The notes under the pieces are model-generated. The model was given only the letters and a program-made list of their open reading frames with translations. It was not told the DNA's origin and did not search any database. From Erythrocercus mccallii (Eukaryota > Chordata > Aves > Passeriformes > Dicruridae), in NCBI GenBank assembly GCA_013397435.1, contig VZRG01000030.1, positions 763,477 to 827,476 on the forward strand: a DNA stretch of 64,000 bases, given 5' to 3'. Below are positions 36,212 to 50,236 of the stretch, piece after piece. Position 1 is the first letter of the stretch, and the number at the start of each line of letters is the position of its first letter. Both the position numbers and the translations under genes were made by a program.

Positions 36212-37279
36212 TGTGGTGGGTTGACCCTGGCAACAGATGTCCATGAAAACCACTCTATCACTTCCACCTCAGCTAGACAAGAGGAGAGAGAATATACCAA
36301 AAAGTTTCATGGGTTCATAAGGACAGAGAGAGTTCACTCACCAGTTACTCTCATAGGCAAAACAGACTTGACATGGGGAAAAATAACTTCCCCTACTACC
36401 AATCAAATTTGAATAAGATAAGAAGAAATAAAAATAAATTTTAAAACACCTTCTCCCTACCCCTCCCTTCTTGCCAACCTTAACTTTACCCCTGGTTGGG
36501 GAATGGGGTCTGATGTCAGTTGCTGTCTTCGCCACTCCGTCCTCCTCAGGGAGAGGACTCCACAGTCTTGCTCTGCTCCAGTGTGGGATCCCTCTCACAG
36601 AAGACAATCTTCCACAAACTCCTCCAAAATGAGTCCTTACCTCAGTTCCTTATGACCTGCTCCAGCATGGGACTCTTCCATAGAGTGCAGTCCTTCAGGA
36701 ACAGGCTGCTCCAGTGTGGGTCCCCCAGGTGGTTACAAGACCTGTCAACAAACTTGCTCTAGCACAGGCTTCTCTCTCCATGGATACACAGGTTCTGCCA
36801 GGAGCCTGCTCCAGTGCAGGCTTCTCCTTTGGGTATTCTTCTGATCCTGCATGAGGTTCTCAAGAGGCTGCAGGTGGATGTCTACTCCCCATGGAGCTCC
36901 ATGGACTGCAGTAGCACAGCCGCCTCACCATGGTCTGCACCATAGGCTGCAGGGAAATCTCTGCTCCAGGACCTGGGAGAAGCCCTCCCTTTCCTTTTTC
37001 ACTGAGCTTGTGTCTGCAGTGTTGGTTCTCACCTACTCTCACTCCTCTCTTCTTTGGCTGAAGTTGGTTTTTTGCAGGGTTTTTTACCCTCTTCTTAAGT
37101 ACTTTACCAGCAATACACTATCACCGTCCCTGACAGGCTCAGCCTTGGCCACTGACAAGTCTGTCTTGAAGCCAGTGGGAATTGGCTCTGTCAGACACAG
37201 GGACATTTAAGCATCTTCTGTCAGAAGTCACCCCTGGCACCCCTGCTACTAAAAACTTGCCGCACCAACCGAACATACA
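36212..37279 (-). mobile_element. Solo ERV LTR with internal tandem repeats
   Basis: About 1,068 bases bounded by TGTGGTGGGTTGACCC and AACATACA, so TG...CA on either strand. The layout matches a long avian endogenous-retrovirus LTR read on the minus strand. That strand begins TGTATGTTCGG and has a TTAAGAAG TATA-like promoter element near 37095. It ends GGGTCAACCCACCACA, a characteristic avian LTR end. Between about 36573 and 36860 are roughly six diverged units, 42-50 bases apart, each starting CTGCTCCAG or similar (36573, 36657, 36706, 36754, 36806). Flanking bases give no clean target-site duplication, and no retroviral genes adjoin it. The 119-codon frame at 36851-37210 is a compositional by-product. 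The exact family (ERVL or other) needs a repeat library. Confidence 0.8.
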
Positions 37280-38630
37280 TAATTTCTATGCTTAAAACTA
37301 CCTTTTAATTTTGATAAGAAGCTTATTTGAATACTATTTATATGAGATCTGGTCCTGTGGTTAAGTGCCAGAAGGAATGAAAACTGAACCTTGTGAGTAA
37401 AGATTGCTTAAAAAAGCCAGTCAGAGAATGATAGATAGTATCACCAAAAAATTCCAGCACCTACTTCTTTCCTGACATCGTGCATCATTGGAGTTCCATG
37501 TTTACTTTGCTATGTGGGAACAGAGAAAAATGGCACAGAAACATCAAATTGCTTTGCAGTTAAAAATCCATCTGCTAGATGTATTAGATTACTCATTAGC
37601 TGACCACCATTTCTAGAAGAGGTTGCTTTCTAAATTACATTCAATTAGTTACAATTATCCTAGTTTGAGCCTAAGACCCCTCTCCTCAAGGTATTATCCA
37701 CTAAAAGAAAGGAAGTTTTGACAGTAATCTCCATGAATTTTTTTAATGCACTACTTCTGCATAATTCAAACAAGAGTACATCATTATACTAATCTCAGAC
37801 ACATTGTATTATTTTCAGACACACAAATCTGAATCTACACTGAATGAGCAGGTAAGATTAGTGTGTCTCATTACCACTCTTAAACCCTTCTGCAACTGTG
37901 TTTTACACTTGGACGGTTAAAGTGGCAACCTTTTTGAAAGGAAGAGAAAACAGTTTAAATACCAATCAAAGAATTTGACATAATTAATGTAGTTTGAACA
38001 TCTTGGCAAGATCATCAAAAATGGAATTACTTGCTGAGTGATAGCACAAATGTGGTACTCTAAAGGATTCAACATTTCTGGAGCTTATCTCATGCTCCAC
38101 TGAAATTCCATAATGTATCTACACTGAATGCTGCGATTTCAGAGAAACTAAAACTAAGGCTTTGCATGCCTATTTACATGCAAATTATTGCAAAGAAATT
38201 GAATTACCAGTTCTTCCAAAAAATTAATTTTGGCCAGGTGTGCTTGAGAAAGTTAAATAACTATACCTGCAGTGTGTTCTATGCAAAACCAAGGATGTTT
38301 TATATCAGAGATTTTCCAGAAAACTCAGATTATTACCTTAAATCTCAGGGTAAAGGGATTAAGTTTTAATTCCATGGAAAGGATAAAGAACCTGTACTAG
38401 ATCTTGGTGGTTACAAATTAGGCACGACAGCATTTACATTTCAAATAGCAGATTCCCACAATCTGTCTAGACTCTGTAGGGGGCACTAGAAAGTAGCAAC
38501 AAACTAAAAACATGGAATCTTCTCTTGCTGTGACACTATGCACCAGCAGTGAAGGGGACATTCTATTTGGAGCCTGTTCCTGAAGCACAGACTGTCATTT
38601 TTTTTTCCTCAGAATTCATTAATGTCTCCG

Positions 38631-38673
38631 GCCATTCATTCATATAATGCTATTCATTCATTTAATGAATGGC
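38631..38673. repeat. Inverted repeat, possible hairpin
   Basis: GCCATTCATT (38631-38640) and AATGAATGGC (38664-38673) are perfect 10-base inverted arms around a 23-base spacer that holds further ATTCATTCA copies. A stem-loop is possible. It has no obvious terminator or gene context. Confidence 0.7.
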
Positions 38674-41600
38674 AAAAGGAAAAAGATATTTTTCAGTAAC
38701 AGTGGTGGTGATGACACGTATTACTCACTTTGCACTTACTTAACACAAAATAAAGAAACATACTATTGAGTAAGCATTGGTGTCCCCTTTCACTGTTGTC
38801 CTCTTTTTCTCAACTCTAGCATTATGTCTTATTTTTCCATGTCTTTCTCTCCATTTTTCTTTGACTCTCAGTAAATTTTCTGGATTTCTCCTTCCTGCAG
38901 GAAAATAACCACAATATGACATGCAGAAAGTACCTCTTACTCCCATATGGTATTTAGGACACCTTCCTTGGAAGTGGCAAATGTAGTTTTCAATGTCCTC
39001 TGATGCAGGAGTGAGTCAAAGCCAATTCCCAGTTCTATCCATGAGACACTGCCTTTTCACTATTGAAATTAAGCTGTAGTTTGTGTTTGGGCGAGCCCAA
39101 CACTCCTGGTGTTCCCTAAATGAATTATGAGGAGCTCTATTGGTTAGAACCGCTGAGAATGCTGAGATAAAGTCTGGAGTTTCCCACATAGACATTCTTA
39201 TTTTCCTTCTGCCTCTGAGACACATTTACATCCCAAGGATAACACAATGCTGCTGTGTTTTGAAAAGCCACCAGTTCATTAATAATTTCTAATTAACACT
39301 GTGAAGGACCAAAAATCATTTTTAAGGATGGGGAACATATTGCCAAAGGAAATAATGACACTTTTTTTTTTCCCTGAGCTATTTACAAACAAATCACAGT
39401 AAAAATGAAGCAGTATTGTACACTGTGTTTCATCTCAGAGTGGATGGAGACATGGATAAATGAAATAGCTTGAGTACACTCACACAGGTAGTACAAATCA
39501 AAACTGGAAAATTCAGCCAAAGTTGAAGTCCCTCATGGTGCCTTGGCCCCTACTCTTATCTCATCTGTTGGACTGACCTTTTCTGAACCAAAGAAAAATT
39601 TCCCAGTGCTGAGTCAAAGATTGTAAAAAAACAGCCTAGGTATAGAGAGATCCTGCCTCTAGAATCCATTCCCAGTTTCAGGCATAGTTGTGAAAGATCA
39701 GCTGCAGCCTCAGATACAAATTTTAGTCTCTTCCTATTTCAGGAGTAGGAAAGTAGTCCAGACTAAACTTCTCCTGGCTGAGATGACCCAGCTGGGGTGG
39801 CTGGTGGTGTGAGGGGGAGCGATGAACTCAATTCTGCCCATGCTCTGTCCCACCCCCTGTGTGAGGGAAATGACACCCAGCAGTGACCCTCCAAGTCATC
39901 TCTGCAATGGCACTTACCACATTAGGAACGAATGCACTGGAAATGCTGCTTGCCACAGGACATCCTTTCCCTTCCTTTGCTTGTGCTTCACATTTCCCTG
40001 TTCTCTGGAGCACAGAAGAGTTCTTCAGATTGATGCTGACTTATATGAAGTTATATAAAGTTTTTAATCTGTAACATAGAGATATATATAGACACATATC
40101 CACATATATACGTTCCTATTATCAAAGTGCTTTTATTTATTCTACTTAATTTTTCTTTTGCATTGTACATGTTTCTAAATCTATTCTTAAATGTTTTTTA
40201 CCTAAGTCTCAATGTCACCTTAAATTCAAATGTCAATGTATTTGTCCAGGCCTACCTGCAGAACCAGCCACCTGAGAAATGGAGCACAAATTCATTAGCA
40301 AATCACACCTACCAGAACTGACCTTACAAACTCCATGAATCAAAAGCTGGCTGACTTCTGTGAAAAAGCAGAGGCTAACCAGTGTAGTCAAAGAGAGAAA
40401 GATTTGTAAAGCACAAAACGTTGTTATCAATCATGTAATATCAAATCAAAAACAATGAAAAGAAAAAAAATAGAAATAAGTCTCTGAGACTATTCCAGTG
40501 AATTTGGCAGTTGCTTACTAGCTTGAAAAATAAAGGCGCAGGTAGCCTTTATCAGTGTGGAACTGTAGAGTCACGTAATGACAGCCTACGCATTTTCACT
40601 CTAGAGAAGTAAACATTTTACAGCATGAAGAAATTGCTGTAGTGACCCAGGGGAGCTACCAATGTTTCTTGGATGAGGACAATTAACCAAACCAATATTG
40701 TTACTTTTGCCACAGGTTTTAAGTGATCTAGAAAGCAGACTACGCACTTTGCCTTAGTAGACTTAACTTAGATACTGCAATAGAAGAAAATTTCAATAAA
40801 ACCCCACAGCAGCCAGGGCTGCAAATGAGAAGCCAAGACACCTGCAGGAATAGGTTTGCATGGATCTTAACAACACCACTGCATTTCTGTTAGCTGGGTT
40901 CAGCCGAGACCAGCACAGGCCAGCACCGTGATACACCCCTGTTGGCACCTTTGTCACCGCTAGAACTGTGGAGAACCAGATACAGCTGTTATCACTTGAA
41001 TGTAGTACCTCCCCTCCCGGAAGGGTCTCCTGATGTATACTTCTGCATCAAAACAGGCTGTGCCTTAAATAAATATTAGCTCCATACCACAGATTAGGAA
41101 GTAGAAGTCCATGGCTTATCCCTGCTTATACTCATACAAGGACACTCATGCAAGTAGTCTCCAAAAACAGTACCTGCTAAATCTTGATTCCCACACAGCT
41201 GTGCTTACAATGATTTTAGAGATGAGCATCTTTTTGAGATGCTCACCCTGAGAAGCAGTGAAGGAGAAGCACCCATGGCTGCCCACAGCATGCAGGCAGG
41301 TGTCACTCCAAATCTCTGTCATAGTGGCCAAGGCATGTGCACACCGAAGCTGGTTATGATGGTAGTGGTTTAGGCATGTAACTGTGCCAGGGAGCTCTGT
41401 CCTGCTGCTGCCCTGTGCTAATGGAGGACAAGGCTGTGATAGATGCATGTGCCCCATGCTAGCCAGCCAGCACACAGCAGAGCTACAGCAGCAAAACACC
41501 ACTTGCACAGAGCCTGTGCCTTTGTCAGAAGCATTTCTTTCCTCCTTTTTAACTAGATGACAGGGACCAATTAAACTAATGAGCCTCACAAAGTATTTCC

Positions 41601-43970
41601 CCTGGCTAACAACAGCCTGTATTAATGTTTGCAGAAGTGCAGCATTTGGGCCATAAGCTTTCTTATTAGATGTTAACGCTTTGCAAGATGCTTAAACACC
41701 CTATGAAATTCTCCATCTCTTCGACCAATACCTTTGCCAGGTGTCAGAGCCCCCTCTCATTTCCTGTAGCTGACTGTATCCTACCATGCTGTAGATGTGG
41801 GCACCCAAGCAGCACAGCTGTCCCTGCCCAAGACCCAGTTTCTCATAAAAGAGCCACAGAGGACTATATGAATCCCAGCCAGGCATTTTCTCTTCTGTGA
41901 ATAGAGCCCAGTTTTGCAATTGTGTCATCTAGTGTTTTGGTTTGTGGAGTGTTGGTTTCAAGTTTTTTTTCTGGGGAAAGCTTAAATTAAAAATATAATC
42001 CCTTTCAGTTTAATCTCCCTCAACCTGCTAAGTCAGGTTTGGAAAGATATGCAGGTTTACTCTTTCAAGATATCTTGTTTTTATAACTTTTATAATAAAT
42101 TATAATGAAGAAAATTTCTCTGTTGAGCTTGACAAGCTTCTGCTTAGAAGAGAAAAAGAAAATAGGTAACTATTGACTTTGGCTTGGATTCTTTCAGCTT
42201 GCTTTAATTTAATTAATTCTTATATTCCTGTAAAATGACAGACTTTCAAATGTGTTGTAAAGGCAAACAGTGCAGAGAAATTAAATGTGGATATAATATC
42301 AGAAAAAAAGAGTTTATTAACTTTTTCAGTTCCTATTTCAGTGCTCCATCAAGCACATGTCATATTGCAATGGATACAGGCCCTGGCATTTAGATCTAGA
42401 TCTGAATCTGCTTGCCTTCCAAATCAGGACCTTTTTTAGAATTGTGGCTGCCCCCCAGACCCATTGCTTAAACTAAAACCAAGGTATCATTGCACATTCT
42501 AGACTCAATTTTTGTAACTCATGGGCAGTATTTTTTAATTGGTTTTGCCCCTTATTAAGCTCTTGGAGTGACAAGCAATCATTACTGAGGCTGCAAGTCT
42601 GTAACAGATTAGCTACCTCAGGCTCTCCAAGTAGACCTGTGCTGTAACATTTCTACATGTGACTTGGTCTCTATGTCATTATTACAATGTTTTTTGGTCA
42701 GCATTGCTGCCAGGGAAAACTACCTGGGCATTTTGGTGAGAAGTTAGTACAACCACGATCCAAGGCTCTCCCTTGGTCCTTGTTCAAGGACCGTGTGAGA
42801 ATCAGGATGGACAAACAAGCAGACATACAAGCAGAGCTGTCCATTTATGTGGAAGGAAAGTGTAGAGCACTTTCAGAATAGTCTCACACTTTATGCAAGA
42901 AAGCCAATCTAAAGAGAAAAGAGGCAAGAGCTCAGCATACCCTTGGATACAGGCACAACCACAAACTTCCAAAAGGGCTATGATCAGAATAAAAGTGGAA
43001 TAAGACAGGAGTTTTGCTCTTCTGATGAGACTTGTAGCTTATGCAGTTAATAGACTAGAATAAACATACTTTTTCAGAGCAGGGCGTTCCAACTCTGGAA
43101 GAAAACTGTTAGCTGAAATCAGGTTTTGGACTCCAAGGATGCAAAAGCAATATGAACAAGGCACTTTAGCAAATTTAAGAACTGCACTAATCACTCCAGC
43201 TTTTCATCTTACCTTAAGGTGTACAAGTAATCCTCTATTAATCACCGTCCTTTCCTTGTTTCACTCCTGCTCAGCTGTAGACAGAGACTTCTAAGCACTT
43301 TGAGGGATTGCTGCTGGCAAAACATTACACTGGAATGTTCCCCAGTTGTCCTTCACCTTGTAAAGAAAGAGGTAGGATTCACATAGAAAGTGCTCAGCTC
43401 TTAAGCTGATAAATAAATCATTTAGAAGTCAATAAAAACATCTAAACCAGAGAACTGGCATCCTGGGAAGCCACATGTCTTTCACATGTGAAATGATATG
43501 CCAATGTCACAACCCTTGCATTTACGTATCACTTCATCTCTAAACACAGCAGAACATATAAAATTATTTAACTCCATAGTATCTGCATTAGCTCATCTGT
43601 TGGAAAGATGAAGGTATTTACCAAGATCCTGGACCTGCAAGGAGTTACCCAGATGACATTACCCTGACACCCATGGCATGAGTGTCTGCCACTTTGGCAA
43701 AACAATGCCCTGACTAATAATGCCAAAGACACAGAACAGTGATCAGCAGTCAGAACAAAAATTTTAATTCCACAAAGCAGCTTTATTCAGGACATGTCCT
43801 TAAATCTGAGCATTTGCTTTTCTCTTCCAGGAATGGGGTACAGGGCTCCTGATTACTAGTCATTTGCTCAAAACTTTATTCTTGTAATTAAATATAATGT
43901 TAAAAAATTGAAGGCAAAGTTCTTTCAGCTCATTCTAAAGAACGATTTTATCTTGCATTTTGGTATTGCT

Positions 43971-44024
43971 ACTGAAGTCAGTGAGAGTTTTACCATTAAT
44001 TTCAGGATGATAAAGATCAAGTTT
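43971..44024 (+). repeat. Possible ancient repeat remnant
   Basis: ACTGAAGTCAGTGAGAGTTT followed by TACCATTAATTTCAGGATGA resembles the GAAGTCAATGGGAGTTTTGCCATTGACTTCA-type word pattern of old sauropsid repeats, with several substitutions. Without a library search this remains tentative. Confidence 0.35.
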
Positions 44025-44741
44025 TTAATACACATACCAACTTTTAATTGACTAAGCTAAAAGAATTAGGCTATTGTTTGCTTTGCACTTACCTGTGGTT
44101 TTTTGCAAAACAATGCCTTTCATTTTACTTCTGTGGCTGCCAGCTGTTCTGCACTGTGTACTTTTCCATCTAAAAGCAAAATATAATTTCAATTACAAAA
44201 ACTCTCCAAAAGGATTTGCCAGGCTTGAGACTTCTTTTAACAGACAGTCAGTAACAATTTCAAGTTGCTCACAACACTCTGAAACCAGCTACAGGCAATG
44301 ATTGCTTATTGAAGAAAATAAAATGACCACAATTATATTATATTGGATTTTCTTATACTTGGAACTTGAAATTGGAGCTGTGTTGAAAAGAACAGATAGT
44401 GCACAGACTGTGATTTAATATACACCAATATTTGAAATTAAAACCCACAAACTACACCCATCATCTTTACTTACACATTGGTCATTTAATAACTTTTAAG
44501 AATCATGCCAAGGGAGAACAACCACATGGCAAACACTACATTATTGCTGTATATCTGTCCCAAGTCCCAGTTTGGGTAAACAATATTCCACCTGTGTTTT
44601 GATATGACATGCTACTTTCTTCACTTCAGCTTACATGGTGTTGATAAGCATTATTGAACACTTTGAGATCTTTTCCTCACATCATAACTGCTGAGGTCCT
44701 CCTTACTTAAAACAACACGTTTCGGCTGTCTGGATAGCTAC

Positions 44742-44782
44742 ACTTCAGGCTGAAAATTTCAACTACTTCAGGCTGAAAATTT
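44742..44782. repeat. Short tandem duplication
   Basis: The 18-base word ACTTCAGGCTGAAAATTT occurs at 44742-44759 and again at 44765-44782, a 23-base period. It is a local duplication of no evident function. Confidence 0.85.
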
Positions 44783-47700
44783 AGCTTACTGGATTTAGAT
44801 ATATAAAAGACTTAATTGATGTAATGTAGTTGCAATAAGAGCAAACAAATGACCAAAACTCCCAAACCATGCTTTCATAGTTGCTGAAACTCACTGCAAA
44901 GAAGATGTGTTCCTGGTGCTTTTGGAAAGGTAAGCATTAAGAACATGATTGCAATGCCAGTGTTTGGGGTTTGGTCGCTAGTCACAGTAGAAATAACAGC
45001 TTTAGTAGAAACTTGGTGGAGAAAACTTTTTCAAACAAAAAATATATGTATCATATATATTTGAGCTGTCATCCTCAGAGCTCACTAGCATATGAAGTCC
45101 CTGAAAGACAGATCAATTTTGAAGCAAGCTTACATAAGACCCTGCAACTCTGCAGGGCATGGAACATTTTCTGCATGACCCAAGGGGATACTAAAGGCAC
45201 CAATCACCCTGCAGCTGTGTTCTGTATTAGAATATAATGAAATGGTACACAGAAGGCTCTACTTCAAGAAAATCACTATCCCACAATCCAGCCTAAACCT
45301 TTCCTCAACCTCTGTAGCTCTGCCCACACACAAACTTGTAAGCTCTTGTCAGCACACTGAGGCACAGACCTTCAGTGTTTATCTCTTTGTACTGCAGAAC
45401 ATTGTATGGCATACAAAGCCCATCTTTTCTGATTATATTCCCTCCCTGATTAACTCAGCTCTTTCAAAGGTAAATTCCTTCCAAAACTTTAATTTCTTAA
45501 CACATTTCTATATTAAGAAATCACAAAACACTGAAAAACCCCTACCCCAAATGAACCCCCAAACCCCAGAAAGACAAACCTCCAAACACACAAAACAAAA
45601 GCAAACAAACTCCCATTTTTTTATAGAGTTGATTGAAACTGAGGTAGGAGAGACCTGAGAGCAACAAATCCCCTCCATTTCAGAATGAAATGCAATGAAG
45701 TCTACATAATAACATAGGATTCTCCACTATTTTCTGATGCATTTGCCTAATATCCTGCCTCCCCTGTGCTCCTCTATATTGTCCCTACTGCCAATGGGGA
45801 TAAAGAGGCAACAAGCAGAAAAAACACCTCATCTACTTTAGAAATTTGTGCCAGGAAAAAGGATTGATTGATTTTTAAAGGTGCTTGGCTCTCTCTACTG
45901 GTCACTGAGGGAGATAATTGGTTTTGATGAGATGGTCAACTTTTACCAAGTTTCAGAGGGAAGGCTCATCCCTAAAAGACTTTCTAAAAGGGTCACTCTT
46001 TAAATGAGCCTAAGTTTCTTCAAAAAGGTGGTGGATAGATATATTACATGCAAGTGCACACAGTCAGCACCACCTCTCAGCTCTGCCTTCTCCCTTTATG
46101 CTTCTGCTTAGGGAGAAGCCCAGTAAGATTTCTTGGTTGAGGTAACATTTCAGTGTCTTGGCCATGAGGCTGGGTCCTTCAGAGGATCAGAATGTTAAAA
46201 AGAGCCTGTTTGTGTTGTTTCATGAAGAAAGTATGCAGAAAGGAACAATCCTCTCCTCAATACATGTTTGTACCTTAAAATAAGACCTGTAGGAAGGCCT
46301 TGCCTGCATAATTGACAGACTGAACTACCAAAGATGAAAATTTGACTTCTAGTTCCCTTTGGACAACTTTATGAGGAGGTAAGAGAGGAAGCCTTCAGAA
46401 TACATTGGCTGTGAAACTCCAATGAAGTTATTTTTTTATTATTCTATTTGATTTATAACTTACTGGTTTGGGATATATACACCTAGCCACTGCTTGGAAA
46501 GAACAGATAGTATGTGAGGTCAACAAGGAAGAAATGGCTTGTATAATGCTATTTCGTTTGATTTCCTGCAGAATCCCTCAAATCTCCCTCTTCAAAGATG
46601 TCATTTGCAATTGATCTCTGCTGCAGCAGAAAGTATATCCTAACACATATGCTCAAAAAAAGCTGAAAAATAGAGCAGGGTGGTAAACAGGAATCTCTTG
46701 AAAATCAGGCTAAGATTTTGCTATTCAAACTTTGTCTTTATCGAGTAAAAGAAAGAGAGGAGAAATCCCACCAGACAATGTTTAAAACCTGCTTCTGAGA
46801 TGCACAAAATCTAGCCTGAAGTCTTTAACTGGCCTGCCCACAGCAGCTTTCTGAAGCTGTCTATTGAATACTTTTGCTTGCAAAGCTCCAACTCCCATTC
46901 AATCTGTTGTGCATTCAAACACTCTCAACGCTTCCCATTACAACTTTTCCACTTCATACAAAAAAATTAACTACTTCTTGGACCAGACACAGCATTGGAT
47001 TTGGTCTTGCATCTCCCAAATCACAGGGAAGATGCTGAGTCACCTGGCTGTGTTTAGTGCAAACTCCCAAAGAGATTAAGAGAAAGGCTGACTACACATT
47101 GCTGGATAAAGACACTATTTGGTCTCAGGAAGATCCGGTTAAAAAAGTGCCTTTTGTTTTTAGTATTTTAATGCCATTTTATTACATTTCACTACCTAAA
47201 CACTGGAATCCTGATAATGGTGGAGTGAGTCCATGTCTCTATCTAAACATCCAGACTCCACTGAGAAATGTCCTTTGTGTTTTTCAATGCTCGTTCAAAG
47301 TTGAAGAGAACGATACTAAAATTTTGTGAGCCACCTTAGTGCAGTTTTGAGTAGTCTCTTCTGGCAAACAGCATCTTTATATATGTTGCATAGAGCAATA
47401 CATTGTGAGTTTATTGGCAAATGACAAAAATTCCATCAGTCTCAAGATTTGCACATAAGTCACTCTTCTGTGTCCAGCCTTTAACAAATGGTTTGAGGGA
47501 GCCAAGACATTGTGAAAGTAGCTATGCAGTTTATCCAGATGTCCCAAGACAAAAAGAGAAGAGCAGCAATTATCATCTGCTAGTGCAGTTTGTTTTGGGA
47601 GGAATTTCTTGAGCTGAGCTGAAGACAAACAGGGACAGGAAAAGATATCCATAATAACTTCAAATCCTGACAAAGTGCCTTGGGGAACTTTTGTACCTTC

Positions 47701-49660
47701 ATGAGCAGCATGAATTTTAGGAGGTTTTGTGTTTGTTGTTTGTCTTACTCAAGATCCCTTTGGATTCTGGTGGCTGTGGTTTTATTAAAACCTACCCAAT
47801 TGTTGTGAGGGCTCCTGAGCTGATGGCCTTGGGTTGAATGCATGCCTTTACAAGTGGCTTGAAATCACTCACTGTCACACTGACTCTTCTGTTTCATTTT
47901 CTGCTTACTGAGCACAGAGCGGAGATGGATGCTTTCACTGGGTCTGTCACTTGCAAAGCCTTGGAGGGAGGGCCCAGAAATAAACATGGTGATTTTTCTT
48001 TCTGTCCTACTAATCTCAGTGGAAGTCAACATTTTCCAAATCCCCTTAGAATATTCTGTGGTTAAAGGAAAGGGATCATCTCACCTATCTTTTTGCACAT
48101 TAACAGCACATGCATACTTTTTCAGTAAAGCTACAGTAGAGAGATGGCTCTTTCGCTTGAAGGTACTGAGAAGTGAGGCACATTATGCTATTTCCCATGT
48201 CACTCCAGTGTATGAACTCATGCTGCACTTCCAGAATAGTTCATATCCATCCCTCTGACAGTGGGAGCAGAGCCCCACTCAGTGCTACCTTTGCTATTCC
48301 TCAATATATCTCACATTTTTCTTTAGTTCCTATTATTTTCCTTTGAATCTGCATGATGCCAGTGATCAAAGCTGGCTCCCCTTTTCTTCCTCTGCATGTC
48401 ATCCTATTAGTGAATGACCCTAGAGGAGTGCAGCTCACAGAGCATGCACCCATTGGGTGCCTCTATGAAACCAGAAAAAGCCAAGCAACGTCTTTCGTAG
48501 ACTTTCATCAGAGGGTTGTTAAGTTCTAAAACAAACAGAGAATAGCAATTTTGATTTTCTCTGGATATCTGGACTTAAAGATCTGAAACTCCATAAAGAA
48601 AATAAAAGTGGGAGAGCCCTTCAAAAATGGAAATAAATTGAGAGCAAAGACTGTTTCTTGTAGAAATGTCAAGTGAATAACCTGTTGCTCTGGATAAGAC
48701 CAGGCTGGAAAGAGCCACTCTTTACTCTGACATGCTCCTTACCAAAAAGTGCTGAATCCATGACACCCAGGGTTGGTACTACCTTTATATTGTGCCCTCA
48801 CTGCTGACTGGTGAAGTAAAAACTCTGAATTTTTTAAGCATAAAGTGCAATCAGAGGGGCAAATTTCCCCCAGAGTTATGATTGTCTTTTCTCATGTATT
48901 CCAAGTCACAGAAATTCTAGATGTTTCCTTCATAACAATTCCTCTTTCTGAATATTTTTTTTTAGTTACTTGTTTTACAAAAATTGTATGGATTGTAAGT
49001 TCTTATGTTCACGGTAAGTTAAATTCTGTCTGACCGTAAAAACCCCAAAACCTTCACTTCTGACCTTAACAAAAAGAAATAGCTTATTTTCTAACTTGTT
49101 CTTTTTCTTCTTCAATATACCATCTCCTTCTGGGGCAGTTGTTAGCCATTGTGATACAGGGTTTGTTAATTTAAGGATTTTTATTTGGTGGGATATTTTT
49201 TAAATTAAGATTGAGCTAAAAGCCAAGAAATACTTTCACGCTAATCATCAGATAGCTTCCCAGTCTCTCTCCCACCTGGGTCAAAATTTAGAAGAAAAAC
49301 CTAAAAATCTTAGGTCCATTCATATGAACTTCGTGTCCCCTAACCACTCTTAAAGCTGGTGTTAGTCACAGCAACTGCATAACTGATCATCTTTTACAGC
49401 AAAAGTTTTGACCTTCTTCATAAAAGAAACCATTCCTCTTCCAGCTTACCTAGGGAAAAAACTCATCAAATTTAAATTATAAATTAAGTCATTGGGTAAT
49501 ACCCCACTTTTTTTTTTCTTTGGTAAAGGAAAATGTCTCTCAAAATTAGTCATCAGGGACCAGTGAAAATGTCCATATTTTCAGACTGAAGAATGCAGCT
49601 TTGCTGAAGTTCTGGAAAACTTGAGAAAAGAGCAGAAATTGGTATGCAGACAGAGGAATG

Positions 49661-50236
49661 AGAATCATAGAATCACAGAATCATTTAGGTTGGAAAAGAC
49701 CTTTAAGCTCATCAAGTCCAACCATAAACCCAACACTGACAAGTCCACCACTAAACTAGGTCCCTAAATGCCACATCTACACACGTTTTAAATACCTTCA
49801 GGGATGGTGATTCAACCACTTTCTCCACTTCAACTTTTTTCAGTGCCTAACAACCCTTTTGGTGCAGAAGTTTTTTCTAACATTCAATTTAATCATCCCC
49901 ATGAGCAGCTTGAGGCCATTTCCTCTCATCCCATCACTTGGTACACTTGGGAGAAGAGACTGATCCCTACTTGGCTACAACCTTCTTTTAGACAGTTCTA
50001 GAAAGTGCTAAGTTCCCCCAGCCGAGTCTCCTTTTCTCCAGGCTAAAAAATCCCAGCTTCCTCAGCTGCTCCTTGTCAGAGTTGTGTTCCAGACCCTTCA
50101 CAGTTGCTATTCGTTAAACTTGCTCCAGCACCTCAACGTTTTCTTGTTTTAAGGGACACAGAACTGAAGACTGGGCTCCAGGGGTGGCCTCACCAATGCC
50201 AAATACAGAGGGAAAATCATTGCCCTACTGGCTGCA
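49661..50236 (-). mobile_element. CR1 LINE 3' fragment
   Basis: The 3' end on the minus strand is marked by AATCATAGAATCACAGAATC, octamer copies at 49663-49683. This is followed by the CR1 tail word TTAGGTTGGAAAAGACC and a TCAAGTCCAACC segment. Further 5' are the CR1 words CTTTTCTCCAGGCT, CAGCTGCTCCTTGTCAGA, GCTCCAGCACCTCAA and GGCCTCACCAATGCC. It is 5'-truncated near 50236. Only the end of the reverse-transcriptase region is present, and it has no usable frame. Confidence 0.92.

Larger units (their letters stand above)
37280..49660. other. 12.4 kb of mostly unique DNA, no gene seen
   Basis: The small items are a hairpin-capable inverted repeat at 38631-38673, a possible ancient-repeat remnant near 43.97 kb and a short duplication near 44.74 kb (all listed separately). 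Open frames reach 147 codons (41146-41589 minus) and 138 codons (45242-45658 plus). They lack recognisable domains, and the latter has a skewed, low-complexity C-terminal half. Nothing else is supported. Confidence 0.5.

Noticed and set aside
36851..37210. A 119-codon plus-strand frame
   Set aside because: It lies wholly inside the minus-strand LTR and has no recognisable domain.
40888..41100. Possible third LTR (starts TGTTAGCTGGG, contains AATAAATATT)
   Set aside because: I found no matching CA end, no clear promoter and no confident family resemblance. It is treated as unique DNA.
41146..41589. A 147-codon minus-strand frame
   Set aside because: Cys/His/Ser-rich but without any spaced motif such as a zinc finger. 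No acceptor or donor framing was found.
45242..45658. A 138-codon plus-strand frame as a small gene
   Set aside because: No known domain, a skewed Lys/Thr/Gln-rich second half, no splice or promoter evidence, and ordinary local composition.
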